A DNA stretch of 64,000 nucleotides, taken from contig CAJINV010000015.1 in NCBI GenBank assembly GCA_905178155.1, forward strand, positions 544,882-608,881, read 5' to 3'. Origin of the DNA: Amoebophrya sp. A120 (Eukaryota > Sar > Dinophyceae > Syndiniales > Amoebophryaceae). Every line of letters starts with the position of its first letter. Position 1 is the stretch's first letter. The notes under the pieces are model-generated. The model had not been told where the DNA came from, made no database searches, and was given only the letters and a program-made list of their open reading frames with translations. This document shows, in pieces, positions 1 to 13,300 of the stretch. The translations under genes were made by a program, and so were the position numbers.

Positions 1-104
1 GAAACACCTGGTTATATATAATATCGCAAAGCCACCGCAAATGAGTCGCACGCATGAGAGTCGAGGCGATTCATCTTCAGTTTTATTTCTATACAATCCT
101 ACGG

Positions 105-458
105 CTAAGCCTGAGGCAGACTGACCTCGCTCGCGCCACTCTTCGCAGTTGGGGACGATTCGGGGGTGGACGATGGAGACCCCGAGGATGATGACCCGCC
201 CGCGGATGAAGCCCCGGCTTCCTGGCGGCGTTCCCTCCACTGCCTTATCTCGTCCGCGGCAATAATTGCCGGTGGCAAGAGCCCTCGACCGGTGCCCGAC
301 TGCCCCGGTGTGCACGCATGTGCCAAGCCTTTTCCGAGTGCCAGCATAGCCGCAGAACCAGGCTCCAGCCCCATCTCCACGAACGACGACTCCGCACCAG
401 ACTGTGTGCCCTGCGCACTATGGATGTAGCCAAACGCTGCCGGATTAAGCCGATTCAT
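105..458 (-). CDS. hypothetical short protein (117 codons)
   Basis: An ORF of 117 codons with stop TAG at 105-107 and ATG at 456-458. A stop codon lies directly upstream in frame, so either this ATG is the start or an upstream exon is spliced in. The second half holds a charged stretch (ADEIRQWRERRQE) followed by a Ser/Gly/Ala-rich low-complexity tail ending SLPQA. No domain is recognised. It lies 166 bp downstream of the stop of the next gene and could be that gene's last exon in a different splice form. It is kept because its composition looks coding and no introner occurs in it. Confidence 0.35.
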   Translation of the reverse strand: MNRLNPAAFGYIHSAQGTQSGAESSFVEMGLEPGSAAMLALGKGLAHACTPGQSGTGRGLLPPAIIAADEIRQWRERRQEAGASSAGGSSSSGSPSSTPESSPTAKSGASEVSLPQA

Positions 459-624
459 TTACACGACATCGCATGTTGAGTAAAAGGACTCAAAAGTACA
501 AAAAGACGACAAAAGGTCGTTATTCTCTTGCCAGACTTGTACTACCCGTAGGTGTGAAAGAATGTAATGCTGGTGATCTTTATCTTCATGCCAGAGTCTT
601 TGCTGCTGCAGCCTGGCTCGTGAA

Positions 625-2566
625 TCATTCTGCTTGCCTCGTCAGTGTTTCGCTTTGATAAAAGTCGTATCAAATGTAAAAATGTCTGGGTCTGGAAGGT
701 TCTGAGACTTGTCATGCATGTTTTGCATTGGCCATGATGTCTGTGATGCATGCCCTAGCATCACAGATTTTTTGAGGGCTTCGCGATGCCTATTCCGCGG
801 CATGACAAATGCCCTCTCCGCGTAGCAAAAATTGCATTCCCTTTGCTGCTCATGCAATACAGATTTTTTCGGAATCCAAATTCAGCATCACAAGTTCCAA
901 TCTTCCAGACCCAGACATTTTTACATTTGATAAGTCGTTGCGGAAATTATCCGTCAGCATTCTCAAAAACTCGCAAGCACTGCAGAACTCGAGGGAATGC
1001 AACCAAAATGAAGTGGCCTGCTGTAGTACTCCTCAATTTGAGAAATCCATGCTGAACCGTAAGGATTTTTTGATGCTGATAGAGATTGAGATGCAGACCA
1101 CGTCAATCCAGCAGGTGGACCGTTTTATTTTTCCTAAGGCAGGAGCAAAAATAAAGAGTGGACTACTGTTTCTGTTGCAACAGAAAGATGAAACTCAAAT
1201 TGAGGACACAACAGGCAATTTTCATTTTTTCACCCCATAGACCGGCGACAACTTCTGGTCCGATGGGTTGATCAGATGCTGGCCGCTTTTCGAGTTTCCC
1301 GGTACCCCGGAAAAAACTTGCGCCAGCGGTCCACCGGGGAGGAACAGAGACTGGATGCCAACGATAATTCTCTGCGCTTCGATTTCGCTCTGGGATTGCA
1401 GAACCTTCGCCAGCTCCGCGACATCGATAGTGTTGGAGGAATTCTGGTCCACGGTGGAAAACTCGTTTAGAAAATTCACCAACATCGGAAAGGGGATCAT
1501 CTGCAGCGACGGGGTAATCAGGATGGTCTGGACGTTTTGCTGTGAGAATGAAGTTGAATCATTTTTTTCTTTTAGATTTTGTCAACATGAACATAATCAT
1601 ACGCTGCAAGCATATTTTTGAGCGCAACAAGATCAGGTAAATCCATCCTCGTTTCTTCGCTGTAACATCACGTGCCCAGGAGCAAAACAAAAAAGTCTTC
1701 GTACCTGTAAATTCTCCCACTTCTTCAGTTCCACTTCGCCGCCACTAATTGCGCCGCTTTGGGCCTTCAGCCGACTTATGCATTGCAAAAGTATCGTCCT
1801 AGTTTATAAATCGCATCACAAATTTTGGCAAGAAGAAAAGTTGTGAGATTTGTATTGCTGTTTTTACCTTAGGAAGGAGATTTGCCATGCATTATATTTG
1901 CAATGAGTACGAGTACGATACTTTTGCACAGGATACGACTTTCCGTGATCTTCACGGCTTTGGATTCCAGCAGATACCGGTAGAGGTCATCCTTGTCGAA
2001 GGAGGTTGTCATGCTGGACACCGTTTGCACGTCTAGGAGGGAGTTGGTAGATTGGAGTTCTCCCGGGTTACTTCCCTCCTCCTGGCTGCCGGCCCCTGCT
2101 TCGTCACTGAAACTGCCATCGAAATCCACAACCTCAGCACTGTATGCATTGCAAATATGTCTGGGTCCGAAACTTGTGATGCAAGAAAGGGAAAAGTGGT
2201 GACCTCACTGTAATGCGCTGCCAAGCATGACAAGTTTTTTCGTGGTCCTGAGTTGTGGGCCCCGCATGAGAAACTGCGTTTTTGCATGACAGGGAGGAGG
2301 AGCTCTTCGCGGCCACGCAATACAGAGTTTAGCGCCATGACAGACTAGCATGCCAAATCTCGCATTTTCCGAGACCCAGACACATTTGCATTTGATACAC
2401 TGACGAATTGCTCGCGACCGGAGCCGTCGATCATGTGGACAACGGCCAGTGCTGTGACCACGGTGCTGCCACGCCGCGGCAACGACATGCGGGAGTTCTT
2501 ACCACGGGGGATGATGGGATACAAATAGTTCGTCTTGAAAACAACAGGCCTGTTCTCACACTCCAT
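625..2566 (-). CDS. unrecognised six-exon gene
   Basis: The model joins six exons: 2566-2398, 2142-1936, 1776-1705, 1539-1234, 1020-933 and 667-625. Three introns are introners (2143-2397, 1777-1935, 668-932). Two are ordinary GT-AG introns: 1540-1704 (donor CAG/GTACGAAG, acceptor TCACAG/CAAAAC) and 1021-1233 (donor GGG/GTGAAA). Excising each introner with one flanking repeat keeps one frame for about 289 residues, ending LTRQAE before TGA at 625-627. The product is soluble-looking, with an acidic Ser/Gly-rich segment (FDGSFSDEAG) and helical stretches such as AELAKVLQSQSEIEAQRI. No family is recognised. The start at 2566 is the first ATG downstream of a tandem duplication; an ATG at 2692 is in frame, so the N-terminus is uncertain. 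Confidence 0.45.
668..932. mobile_element. introner, family B
   Basis: Ends TATCAAATGTAAAAATG and CATTTTTACATTTGATA; AGTCG directly repeated on both sides. It splits the codon after LTDNFRND in the last exons of the unrecognised gene. Confidence 0.88.
1777..1935. mobile_element. introner, family A
   Basis: 159 bp flanked by CGACT. Removal joins KITE to SRLKAQ in the unrecognised gene. Internal GCATTACAAA-type motifs are diverged here. Confidence 0.88.
2143..2397. mobile_element. introner, family B
   Basis: 255 bp flanked by CACTG. Removal joins REQFV to SAEVVDFD. The left end is an A-like TATGCATTGCAAA followed by the B core TGTCTGGGTC. Confidence 0.85.
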
Positions 2567-3086
2567 AGTAACCGTTTCCTCCAACAACGGCGAGGCCTGT
2601 GATGTTTTGTATGAGCCAGCGTATCGGTAAACCGAACGACGGGCCAAATATTTGTTTCTCATGCACACATGCAATAAAACAAGACTTCTCATGCTAGTTT
2701 TGTTCTGGATACAAAAAAAGTCCGCTTTGTTTGTCTCAATCTAGAAGACAATGCAAATCCAGTACCATGGTTCCCGGCAGTTGAGAAGCAGAGCAATGGC
2801 GCGTGCCTGGTTTCTCGCCCTCCATAGTACCCGCTTCCTCCAACAACGGCGAGGCCTGTGATGTTGTGTATTGGCGTATCGCCGGTAAACCGAAGGAAGC
2901 GCCAGCGGCAGCGCTACAGGGAAATACTCCTCATGCGCGTATGCAATAAAACAAAACTTCTCATGCTAGATTTTTTCTGGGTACAAAAAACAATTCAACT
3001 TTGTTTCGTGTCAATCCACTTAGAAGACGATGCAACTCCAGTACCATCCTCGTTTCGACCCGGGGCAGTTGAGAAGCAGAGCAATG
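2561..3086. repeat. tandem duplication of about 259 bp
   Basis: Copy 1 (about 2561-2797) and copy 2 (about 2820-3086) share the order CTCCATAGTA, CCTCCAACAACGGCGAGGCC, CAATAAAACAA, TTCTCATGCTAG and GTTGAGAAGCAGAGCAATG, with scattered substitutions and small indels. It covers the predicted start of the unrecognised gene, so the upstream copy may be a decayed 5' end. Confidence 0.8.
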
Positions 3087-4384
3087 CAGGCTGTCCATTA
3101 TGTGATGACCGAAGAATCTTGATCTTGTCTTTCCGTCGTACTACAGTCGCACGTGCGGGTGATCTACCAGAGTGTGTTCTTATTTCCAGGATTTGTCCTC
3201 GAACGGTAGGAGTTTGTACGTTTGGGTTCTATAATCTCCTGGTCTCCTCGCGTACGTACAACACACCCTCTTGTATTTCTTCACGCCGTGCAAGATAGAT
3301 GACACGGCGTCGTACTGAAGCTCTGTCTTTAACGGTAACCACTTGATGTTGATCTCGTCTTCTAGTAAGAAAGGCTAATATTCGTTTTCTTTCTCTCTTA
3401 CCATATTGCAGAGTAACCACACGGAAAAGTAATAAGTGGAGACATGCGCAAACCCCTCCTACATAACATGCACATCAAAACACCGCAAGCAACATCAAGA
3501 AGAGGAGGAGGAGCAGGACATCTCCGTCCAACAAGAGACGAGGGAACACGAAATACATATTTGGCACATCTGCTACTTCGCCGACATTGTAAGCATGCGC
3601 ATGCCGCGGCAAGAACAACCAATCTCCTGCTGGGTCGTTGTTGTCAGCTGGCACTTCATGTAGCTGGCGTTTTTTTTTATTTCTGCGATCTTTGAAAGAA
3701 TGCTCTAGATTAACTCGAGCACTCCTGTATAAGTTCAAGGGCGGAATCAAGTTCATCGCCAAAAAAGTAAACGCATTTCGTTGGAATTTCTGGCTCGTTC
3801 AGCCGGTGCGGTTTCCAGAAAGTGGATTGAATGCGAGATCAAATTCTTAAGAGTTAGAGATCATTCATCTAGGCACGGACATATTCCGTTTTGAGGGTGG
3901 ATGCGAAAGAGGTCGTAGTAGTTCGGAAATCTTCGTAGCATAAAGATGAACTGGACCGCCCACACGACCTTTCTTCAGCACCAAACTAGTCGGTTACTAG
4001 AGAGCGACTATCAAGTAGTTGAAAACTGTATTCTTAAAAACAAGCGGCAAAGTAGATACCAGGGTCGTCGTGGTCGTGTCACGAGACCCGTCGGAAGAAG
4101 ATCATTTTCAAACGACAATCGACGAGCCTTCGCAAAGGAAACAAGAGAGCAAAATAAATTCTGTATGATTTTTCGAATGTGTTGAAGTTCAATTTTATAC
4201 TCGTTATCGAAGTCTTAGGCTCCAATGGTGGAGCAAAAAAATCAAGTTCGCGAACCGATAAAAAGCTGAAGCTGCCCTCGCGTGCATCGGGAGCAGGAAT
4301 ACCAGTGCTCTCCGTCTAATATCCGGTTGCACTCACACCAGGCACGCAGAGATTCAACACTTGGAACAAGCGTAAGTGCTCCGA
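2567..4384. other. intergenic region
   Basis: Apart from the tandem duplication (up to about 3086) no gene, introner or RNA is seen. Short ORFs around 3440-3760 overlap on both strands and have no coding features. Confidence 0.5.
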
Positions 4385-7300
4385 CTAGTCCACCTCCATC
4401 TTATCATTCGTGTAGGTTCTCCCGACGTCGTTGCTGGCGCCTGCTTCCCCTGAGGCTTCCACTTCCGACTCTCCGGCAGAGCCACCGACCGGCGGCTGTT
4501 GACCTTTGAATGCCGCAGCACGCCCAGGTCCTCCTCGTTGATCCAGTTTCTTGTCGGCGAGCAGTCCACCTCGAGCAGACGAGGCAAATGACGGTCGTTC
4601 TTTCTCGCTGTAAGTGCGGCCAGCACCGCCTAGAAAAGCAGAAGCACCCGCTGCACGACCTCCTGCTCCTGCTGACGAAGTAAATAAACCGGCGTCCTCG
4701 TTGTTCGCTGGCGGCAGCTGCCTCGGCTTGTTACTGCTGTACTTTCGCAAATCCAGCGTCAGCACACCGCTGCAGTCATTCAGCTTATCTTTGTACACGC
4801 CCACAAGACCCTCGCTCTTGGAGAAAAACTTGTCCTTCAGGGAAATCACGATGATCTGGCTGTTGTTGTTTTTCCCGATTTGATGTGAAGATGGAGCTTT
4901 TGAGGAGGAAGTCGAGGTTTTCGCCAAGAAGCGCCGCACCGACTGCACATTGTAAGCGTCGAGTGCGGCGTCGACTTCGTCCAGAATCAGGAACGGAGGT
5001 TTTTGGTAGGAATGCACCGCGAAGAGCAGCGCCAGGGCCGCCAGCGTTTTTTCCCCGCCCGAGAGCAAGGACATGTCGCGAAACCGCTTCGACGGCGCCA
5101 TGGTGGTGTACTTGATGCCGCCCTCAAACGGCCACTATCAACTGCAAACATGTGTGCCCACCCAGGTCTGGAGAAATAACGCATCAACGACTACTTGTGC
5201 TTGTCATGCTGCGTCGGTCTTGCATGAGATGGACGTGTTTTGTAGGCTACAGGAACGCGTCACAAGTTCAGATCTTAACGACGACATCGACATGCAAATC
5301 TTGCATCACATCAGATCCAGACCCAGGACGAGCCTGCCTATTTGCACTGCATACCCACTCCGGGTTTTCCAAGTCCAAAAATGCCCTGCCGCCTTCGTCG
5401 ATAATTTGGTTGCGGGTGCGCTTTTTGGAAAACTGGCGTTGGTGCGACAATGATTTTCTGTCTTGCAGCAAGCCGGATCGGTTTGCAGCTTTATCGTCAG
5501 GATCCATTTGTTCATCAGCATGTTGTATCCTGTGCAAAAGTATCGTACTCGTACTAATTGCATTTATGCATTACAAATCTAGTTCCCAGGGCAAATCCGC
5601 ATTACAAATTCAATTTGTAATGCTGAGCCAATTTGTATTGCAATTTATACTAGTACGTTACTTTTGCAATTCACATGTTGATCTACATCCTCTTCCTCGT
5701 ACGTTGCCGTCAGGTCCTATCCCCTGAAAATTATCCATCCCCATCCAATTTGTCATGCAAAACATGTAGTAAATTCAGTGTTTGTCATGCAGAGAGTGGA
5801 TGGGGAAGGTTAATTTTCAGGGAATAGGTCCGCATAGATGTCGTTGATACTCAAACACACGTTTTCGAAGCACTTTACGAAGCACTGCTTTCGCTTTTCT
5901 TTCAGCTGGGTGATCCGACCTTCCAACTGCGCCGTCCTTGTCCGCATTTCCTCGGCTTGCTTCGTCTTTTCCTTGACATCCAGCTCCACCTCATTCGCCC
6001 GCTGCGCCGCCTTCAGGTTCGGCCGCAAACCGTATGAGAGTGCACAACTCCCCCTCCCCCTCATTTGTATTGCATTTTGCATGAACAGCAATACAAGCAC
6101 CAGCATACGTGGTGCCTGTGCATGACAAATTCATGCGCCTAGTGTAGTACTGTTTGGGCTTCCGGAATCTCTCATGCAAACAGTGCCACAGGGAACGGGG
6201 AGCGAAGCAATTGTGGTTTGAGGTTTTGCATGACAAATGAGGGGGAGGGGGACGAGTTCTGCACTCTCATAAACCGTCGAGCTCCTGCTTGATTTTTTCT
6301 AACTCTTGCTCGTACTCGGCGGTCTGTTCGCGGATGGTGTCAAGGTCGGTAAGATTCTTCCGGTCGTCGGGAAGCGCCTGAAAATCGATTTCCAGGTCGT
6401 TGACGGTAAGATTTTTCGTGGACCCGGCGGACGACTGGATTTGTGGGAAGTTTTGCTGTACTGCTGGTCTAGAAGAACTGCTACTTCCTCCTGCAGCCGC
6501 ACTGGAGGATGACGAAGAACTGCTTATCCTGTGTAAAAACGTCCCCACACCATAGTTGTCATGCAACTCTGCATGCTTAAAATGTTTCTCATACGGAGCC
6601 CCATGAGACTCATTTTCTAATGCGGTTTGTAAATCTGTAATGCGCCAATCAGCATGAGACGCTAGATCTGTAATGCTGCTTAGCTAGCTCAAACAGCACT
6701 ACACTACGCGTCCAAATTTGTCATGCGAAACGGCCAAAGCTTATGGATTTGTCTAGCGGATTTCCCATCTTGACTCTGGTGTGGGGACATTTTTACTCAG
6801 GATACTGCTGGCTCCAGGACCAGCCCGCCCGTTCTGTTGTGCGCCGCCGGACGAGGTTAGATTGTTGTCATTCAGCTCCAAAACAATCGCCTCGACCTGT
6901 TTCGCGGAAAGCGAAATGCTGTTCTGCTGCTGCTGCTGGTCCTCTTCCGAGGACTCCGGCGGCAGAAGGAGGTTCTTTTTGTTTTGCTTTTTCTTGTGCT
7001 TCTGCTGCGGATTTGGATTTGGATTTTGACCTCCGATTATAGCAGGACCTGCAACATGTTGGCCACCGGTCGTACCAACTATCTGCAACACCGGAATTTG
7101 CACCGCGTCCATTAGCGCGTGACGCCACAAATCGCTGCGCCAACCTGATAGACAGTGAAGATTATAGGGCCAGTAGAAATAAAACACTACATACTAGATG
7201 GCAAAATCAGCCACAGAAATAGAAATTGAGATAACCTTATACCAACAACACATCTGCTATTGTAAAAAAGCTCTGAGACCACTACAGCAGACGAGGACAC

Positions 7301-10300
7301 AGAGTCAACTAATACCTTGCAGCGATTCCACTTTGCCCTTGCAACCGTCTAGCTTCTTCCCCGCTTCTGCGCTGGCTTTTCGCTTTTCTATCAACTGTCT
7401 CTTCTGCTCGGTCAGCTCTATCCAGAGAAAAAAAATATCCATCTTCCCAATACATCTTTTGCGTGATTTGATAGTAGAAGACAGGTGACTACAAGCGCAG
7501 GCTGTAGACGTTCATGTTGTATTTTGCGTGACAAATAATTCATTGGATGAGGATGGGCGTAGTTCGTTCTCTGGCGATAAACTCCTGCTCTTTGTTAGTC
7601 TTTTCCTCTTTCAGCTCGCCAATTTTGGCTTTCGCCGTTTCCTTTTTCTGGCAAAATTCATCGTGCTCCTTGTCCAACTTTTCCAGTTCGGCGGTCAGTT
7701 TTTGGAGTTTCTCCTTTTCTATCCTCTCCAAAAGCATCGTACTGATTTCTGTTTTGCTAGTAGAAGTTTTTGCAATCTCAATCATGCATGGCAGGTATCT
7801 GCTCCTACCCTTCTTGAGCATGACAACCTCCATTCCTTCTCCTGTGAAAAGTTGTAATCTAATGCATATAACTGCTTAGTACGATGCTTTATTTACCATG
7901 CGTATCCTCTTCCACGATCACATTTTGCTGCTGTTTCAAAGAATTCGCGGAATACCGACCTCCGCCGAAGTTTGCCATGCCGCGGGAAATGACAGAGCTG
8001 GAGTTCATCCTGGCATTTGCATTTATGCAAAGAAAAAAGTGTTACAGTTACACATTGTGTTGCACGACCGGCAACACAGACAACCTTTGTCATGCAGGAA
8101 ATGCTTTGGAGACTCGTTTCCTTCGTGTTTTCCCTTATGATCTTTGCATTGCAAGTTTTCTCTGCCACACAGAGAAAATTTGTGATGCAGATACTCCAAC
8201 AAATGTGTAACTGTAAGTAACACTTTTTTCTCGTGATAGCATTAGTGCTCCCTTTATTGTTGCCGTCACTCACGCTTGCCTGGAGCAACTCCAGCTGCGA
8301 TTCCAGGTTCTCAATGTCGGTTTGCATATTGCCTGAAAATTAACCATCCCCATCCAATTTGTCATGCAAAACACGTAGTCAGTTCTGTGTTTGTGATGTA
8401 GAAAATGGATGGGGATGGTTGATTTTCACGGAATATTGCAGCCTCGTCTCCTCCATACGCAGCTTTTCCCGCGCCCGTTTCTGCTGCAAATCCAGTGCAC
8501 GTATGTCTCTTATCGGGGACGGCGGATTTGAATTTTTTGAAGAAGAAGATGATGCACCACCACGACCGTGCTGGGTGTTTTTGCTTGATGCTGCTCCGGG
8601 CGGGGGAATGTTCTCCTTGTCTAGCTCTTCGACGGGTACCATTTCCACGTCCTGATCCTCGTTTGGGTTTGGACTGTGAACCTGTAATCCGAATAAATAA
8701 TCGCCGTCACCTCCAATTATTTCGCCGTCGTCGACAAAAATTTCGTCGTTCAGCTCTTTGAAGAACGACCCCACGATGCCCTGGATTTCTTTCTCGATCT
8801 TCACCTGTTTCGTCTCGTTTTCTTTGATGTCAGTTTCCTTTTCTTTCTTCTCTTTCTCGCACTTGTCCAGCTGCGGCCGCAAGACGGAATCCCTTTCTTT
8901 TTTCTTTCGTTTCAGATCTTCCTCCGAGCGGTTCAACCGCATCGTCTGCTCGGTTATGCGGTTCTGCAGCCTCTGCAAATCCGATTCCAGTGCTGTTTTC
9001 TCCCGTTGTCCGGCAGATTATGCATTGCACAAGTATCGTACTAGGTAGTAGTAGGCAATGCAAGTCTACTACTTTAAGCTCGAAAAAATATCGCCCCAAC
9101 TTGTTCTGGTGCTGCTTGCAAAATGAGCGCAAAAATCCAAAAAGCCGCCTGCTCCCCACGGGTGAGGAGCGATTCCTAGGCGGCAGAACGGCTGAGACAA
9201 AAACAAAAAATCGCGCAACTTTTGAAAATTGGCCAGCGTCTGCTGTTTAAGAAATAACCGCAAAAACCGAAAAAACCGCCGGCCCACGGGTGAGGAGCGA
9301 TTCCAAGGCGGCAGACCGGCAGAGGCAAATGAAAAAAAACTTGCAATTTTCGCAAATTAGCCAGCGTCTGTTGTTTGAAAAATGACCGCAAAAATCGAAA
9401 AAAACGCCGGCCCACCGGTGAGGAGCGATTCCAAGGCGGCAGAACGGCAGAGGCAAATGAAAAAAAACTTGCAATTTGCGAAAATTGGCCAGCGTCAACT
9501 GTTTGAAAAATGGCCGCAAAAACCAAAAAAACCGCCGGCCCACGGGGGAGGAGCGATTCCTAGGCGGCAGAAGCAGAACGGCTGAGGCAAAGACAGAAAT
9601 AAAGTCCTAGCATGAAAAATGGAGCTTGTCGTAATGCGGGTCTTCCCTAAGAGAGGGATTTGCACTGCATGACTGCAATTACAACTACGAATACGATACA
9701 TTTGCAGAGCATACCAATTCCAAATTGACGATTTGTAAAACGTTTTTGTCGATCTGCTCCAGCCGGGAAGAAGCGTGTTGGAGTTGCTGGATGTCAAACT
9801 TTATCAAATGCAAAAGTGTCTGGGTCTGGAACAAAGCAACTTGTCATGCTAAATCTGAATCATGTAAAAATCTGTGTTGCATGATTGCCAGAAGCTGCCC
9901 ACTTTTGACCTAATCGAGAGGCAGTGTCTCATGCAGGATAGGCATGATAGAGCTAACACAGAATCTGTCATGCTAGTCCTACATACCAGACCTCATGGGT
10001 CAGGGAAAACCTGCATGACAAGTCTGGCATTCTTCCAGACCCAGACATTTTTGCATTTGATAAACTTCGTGCCGCCCTCCTGCGTGGCGTCGGAATTCAC
10101 CGTCATGTTTCCGTTCGGTTTGATCATCTCACCATGCAGCTATCCTGAGTGAAAACGTACCCACACCATAGTTGTCATGCAAATCTGCATGCTTAAAATG
10201 TTTGCCATGCGGAGCCCCATGAGAAGCATTGTCTAATGGTGTTTTGAAATTTGTCATGCTCCAATCAGCATGAGAGACTAGATCTGTAATGCTGCTGAAC

Positions 10301-13300
10301 TAGCTCAAACAGCACTACACTACGCGTCCAAATTTGTCATGCGAAACAAGCAAAGTTGGCCGATATGTCTAGCAGATTTTCCATCTTGACTCTGGTGTGG
10401 CTACGTTTTTACTCAGGATAGCAGCGTGACGATCTTCAGGCCGTGGTCCCTGCGTTTCAACACCTTCGGCAATTGCTCGTACGCAACCTTCCGCGCGACT
10501 TCCAAATTTTCAACAATGATCGTGTTGGAGAGCATATGGAAAGAAAAAAGTTCGTCACATCGCCCCTACGTTGCAGGCTTTGCATCACAAATTTTCTAGC
10601 GTCGCAGCTTTCTACTTGTATTGCAGAAACAAGAGAAATCGCGTATGAAATTCGACTGCTGTGCATTTCCACGCATTACAGACAGTTTTGTATTGCAAGA
10701 ATGCGCATGAGGGATCGTGACGAACTTTTCTTGTTCGATAGAGCAAATAATTGAACGCGGTCTGGAACGTGCTCCGACCAGCTCCGTTTGGACCTAGGGC
10801 AGACGAGCTGCTGTATGCATTGCAAAAGTATCGTACTCGTAGAAATGCATTACAAATTTTCTCAGACTCTGACTCAGCATGAGTAGAAATAAAATTTGTA
10901 ATGCGGATTTACATTACGAAAAGGATTTGTAATGCATGATTGCAATTTACTACGAGTACGATACTTTTGCACAGCATATGCTGCCGCCTGGCACAACTTT
11001 GTATCCCCCTCCGATGGAGAGAATTTGCAGCGCGGGGACGACGTGCTTCTTCAAAAATGGGTCATCCTGCGTAAAAATGTCCATCCCCTATAGTCAAGAT
11101 GGGAAATCGGCTAGACAAATCCACAAGTTTTGGCGCTGGTGCATGACAAGATTCGGGACGTACTATAGTCCTGCCTAGGTAGCCCGGACGCATCACAAAT
11201 CCGCTCTATTATCGCGATTCCCGCATGACAAATTGCCAAACTACACAGTTTGTGGAAAATGCCCGCCATGCGGGCCCGCATGACAGATGTTCTGAGCAAG
11301 CAGATTTGCATGACAACTCTGGGGTGGGGACGTTTTTCCTCACAATATGGGTCCTGCATGATTCGCGGGTCGAGCAGCGAGGCGTTGTCGCCCTTGTAGC
11401 CCCGCAGGTCCTATCCTGTGCAAAAGTATCGTACTCGTACTGCAATCATGCATTACAAATCTTTTTCTTAAGGTAAATCAGCAACACAAATTTCTCATGC
11501 CGAGAAAATTTGTAATGCATTTATAAGAGTACGATACTTTTGCAATGCATAAGTCTTCCTTCCGGAGAGGGATAAACGTCATGGGCTCGAGGTGCTTTGC
11601 CTTCAAAAACATCACGCACTTCTTGCAGGTCGTGGCGGTATCGCACAAAATCGCGTCGAGGTAAAAGCCAATCGCCACATTCAAGGCAACCCGGTATTTC
11701 TTGTTCGTAGGCTTGCACAAGTCGCAAATCCGGCCGAAAACTCCGGGAATGGTTTGCGTCATGTTCTATGAGAGTGCACAACTCGTCCCCCTCGTTCTCA
11801 TCTCTCTTGTATGAAATCGCAAGTACTCGTCCAGTAGTTCTTGCCATATAAATGAGAGGGAGGGCCGCGGGTTGGAGTTGTGCTCTTTCATATCTCCTTG
11901 CTGACGTTGAAAAGGCGCTGCTCACGCTCCAGTTGCCGTTGAGAAATCGTGCCGGACTGAACTCCGTCGAGAATGGTGCGCTGATAAAGGTTTTTTCAAC
12001 GGAAATAAAATGCTCTATTTGGTGGTCATGCGCCGCAACCAGAACTGCTATTAGAAGTTGGTGGGCTGTGGTTGTAACATTTTGCAATATCATGCACTGG
12101 TAGACAGGTGGCTGCACGTTCGTTCTCAACCGATTATACCTTTTGGAAAAGTCATGTACTACTAGTAAAAAGCATGTGTTGTAGAAGACAACACCACTTC
12201 CAAGTCTATTTGATAGTACCTTCTCTTCATTCAGTGTGCGTTTTTCCTTTGCCCACTTCTCTTCCAGATTTTGTCTCACCGCCGATAGCTCCGTTTTCTT
12301 CTGCGCACTGCTTGCTTTCAGGTTCTCCAAGACCTCCATTTGTGACTCCACCTGCTCTGCGAACTGCACGATCTGGCTCTCGTTTGTCGTGAGCCGAGTA
12401 TCGACAGGAAATATCTTCGTCCCGCACACGAAGTACAAATGCGTTTTCCGCATGACAAGGTTTTGCTTTTCCTGGAAGCCTCTTCAGCATGACAAGTTGC
12501 TTGTTCTAAGAAAGAAGTTGTTGAGATTGGTGACGCATTTTGTTTTGTACATGTACAACGGGAAATAAAATTTGTATTGCATACCGAGATTTTAGATTCG
12601 CCAAATCGGCTTGCTTGCGCTGCAAGTGGTGCTGCTCGGAGGAGAGCTGGTACTCCAAATCTCGTATCCACTGCAAAAGTATCGTATTTAATCGTAGTAA
12701 TCGCACTCATGCATTACAAATTTTTTTGTTAACGGTAAATCCGCATTACAAATTGAATTGCCAATGCTGAGAGAATTTGTCATGCGATTTCTACTAATAG
12801 ATACGATAGCTTTTGTTTGCAATCCATATCTCGCTGCTCGTCAATCATGGCTAGCGGGATGGAAGACTCCGAATTTTTCATATGGGAGTGTCAGGATCGA
12901 AATGGACAAAATCGAAAAACTTGTGATGCTTAAAATGTAGGGCACGCGCGGCCTGTATTGGGGAGCAGGCAAATGAGGCCGATTCTTGTAAGCCTGTTTA
13001 GGGGTATGCAATGCGCTGCCAGAGTAGCATAACAGGAGCAGTCTTCTTTGTACAAACAGCATGACAGGCTGAATTTTGGTGCTCCCGAAATTTGTCATGC
13101 GCGACTTAGAAACTGCGTTCGAACTGGAATCCATTTTATGCATGACAAATTATTTCGATTTTGTCATTTCGATTCTGGCACCTCCATATTTCACTGCCTG
13201 TTTGTATCGGTGTTCTTGCTCCGTGGACTTGAAAGGAAGTTTGCAGCTTTCGATTTTCCGCTGAACCTTCTCCAGATGCTTTATGGATTGCAAAAGTGTC

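Larger units (their letters stand above)
9019..9713. mobile_element. introner, family A, enlarged by a nested satellite insert
   Basis: The ends are ordinary A termini (TATGCATTGCACAAGTATCG; AATACGATACATTTGCAGAGCATA). The flanks CAGAT and CCAAT are only a weak repeat. Without the 9067-9601 insert and its duplication the element is about 155 bp, the usual A size. It lies between VLQIVNLEL and SAGQREKTA in SMC1. Confidence 0.82.

Noticed and set aside
7425-7550. Possible diverged F introner in SMC1
   Set aside because: TATCCAGAG and weak CCATC/GATGG ends with AGCTC/AGTTC flanks are suggestive, but a clean frame-preserving join could not be decided.
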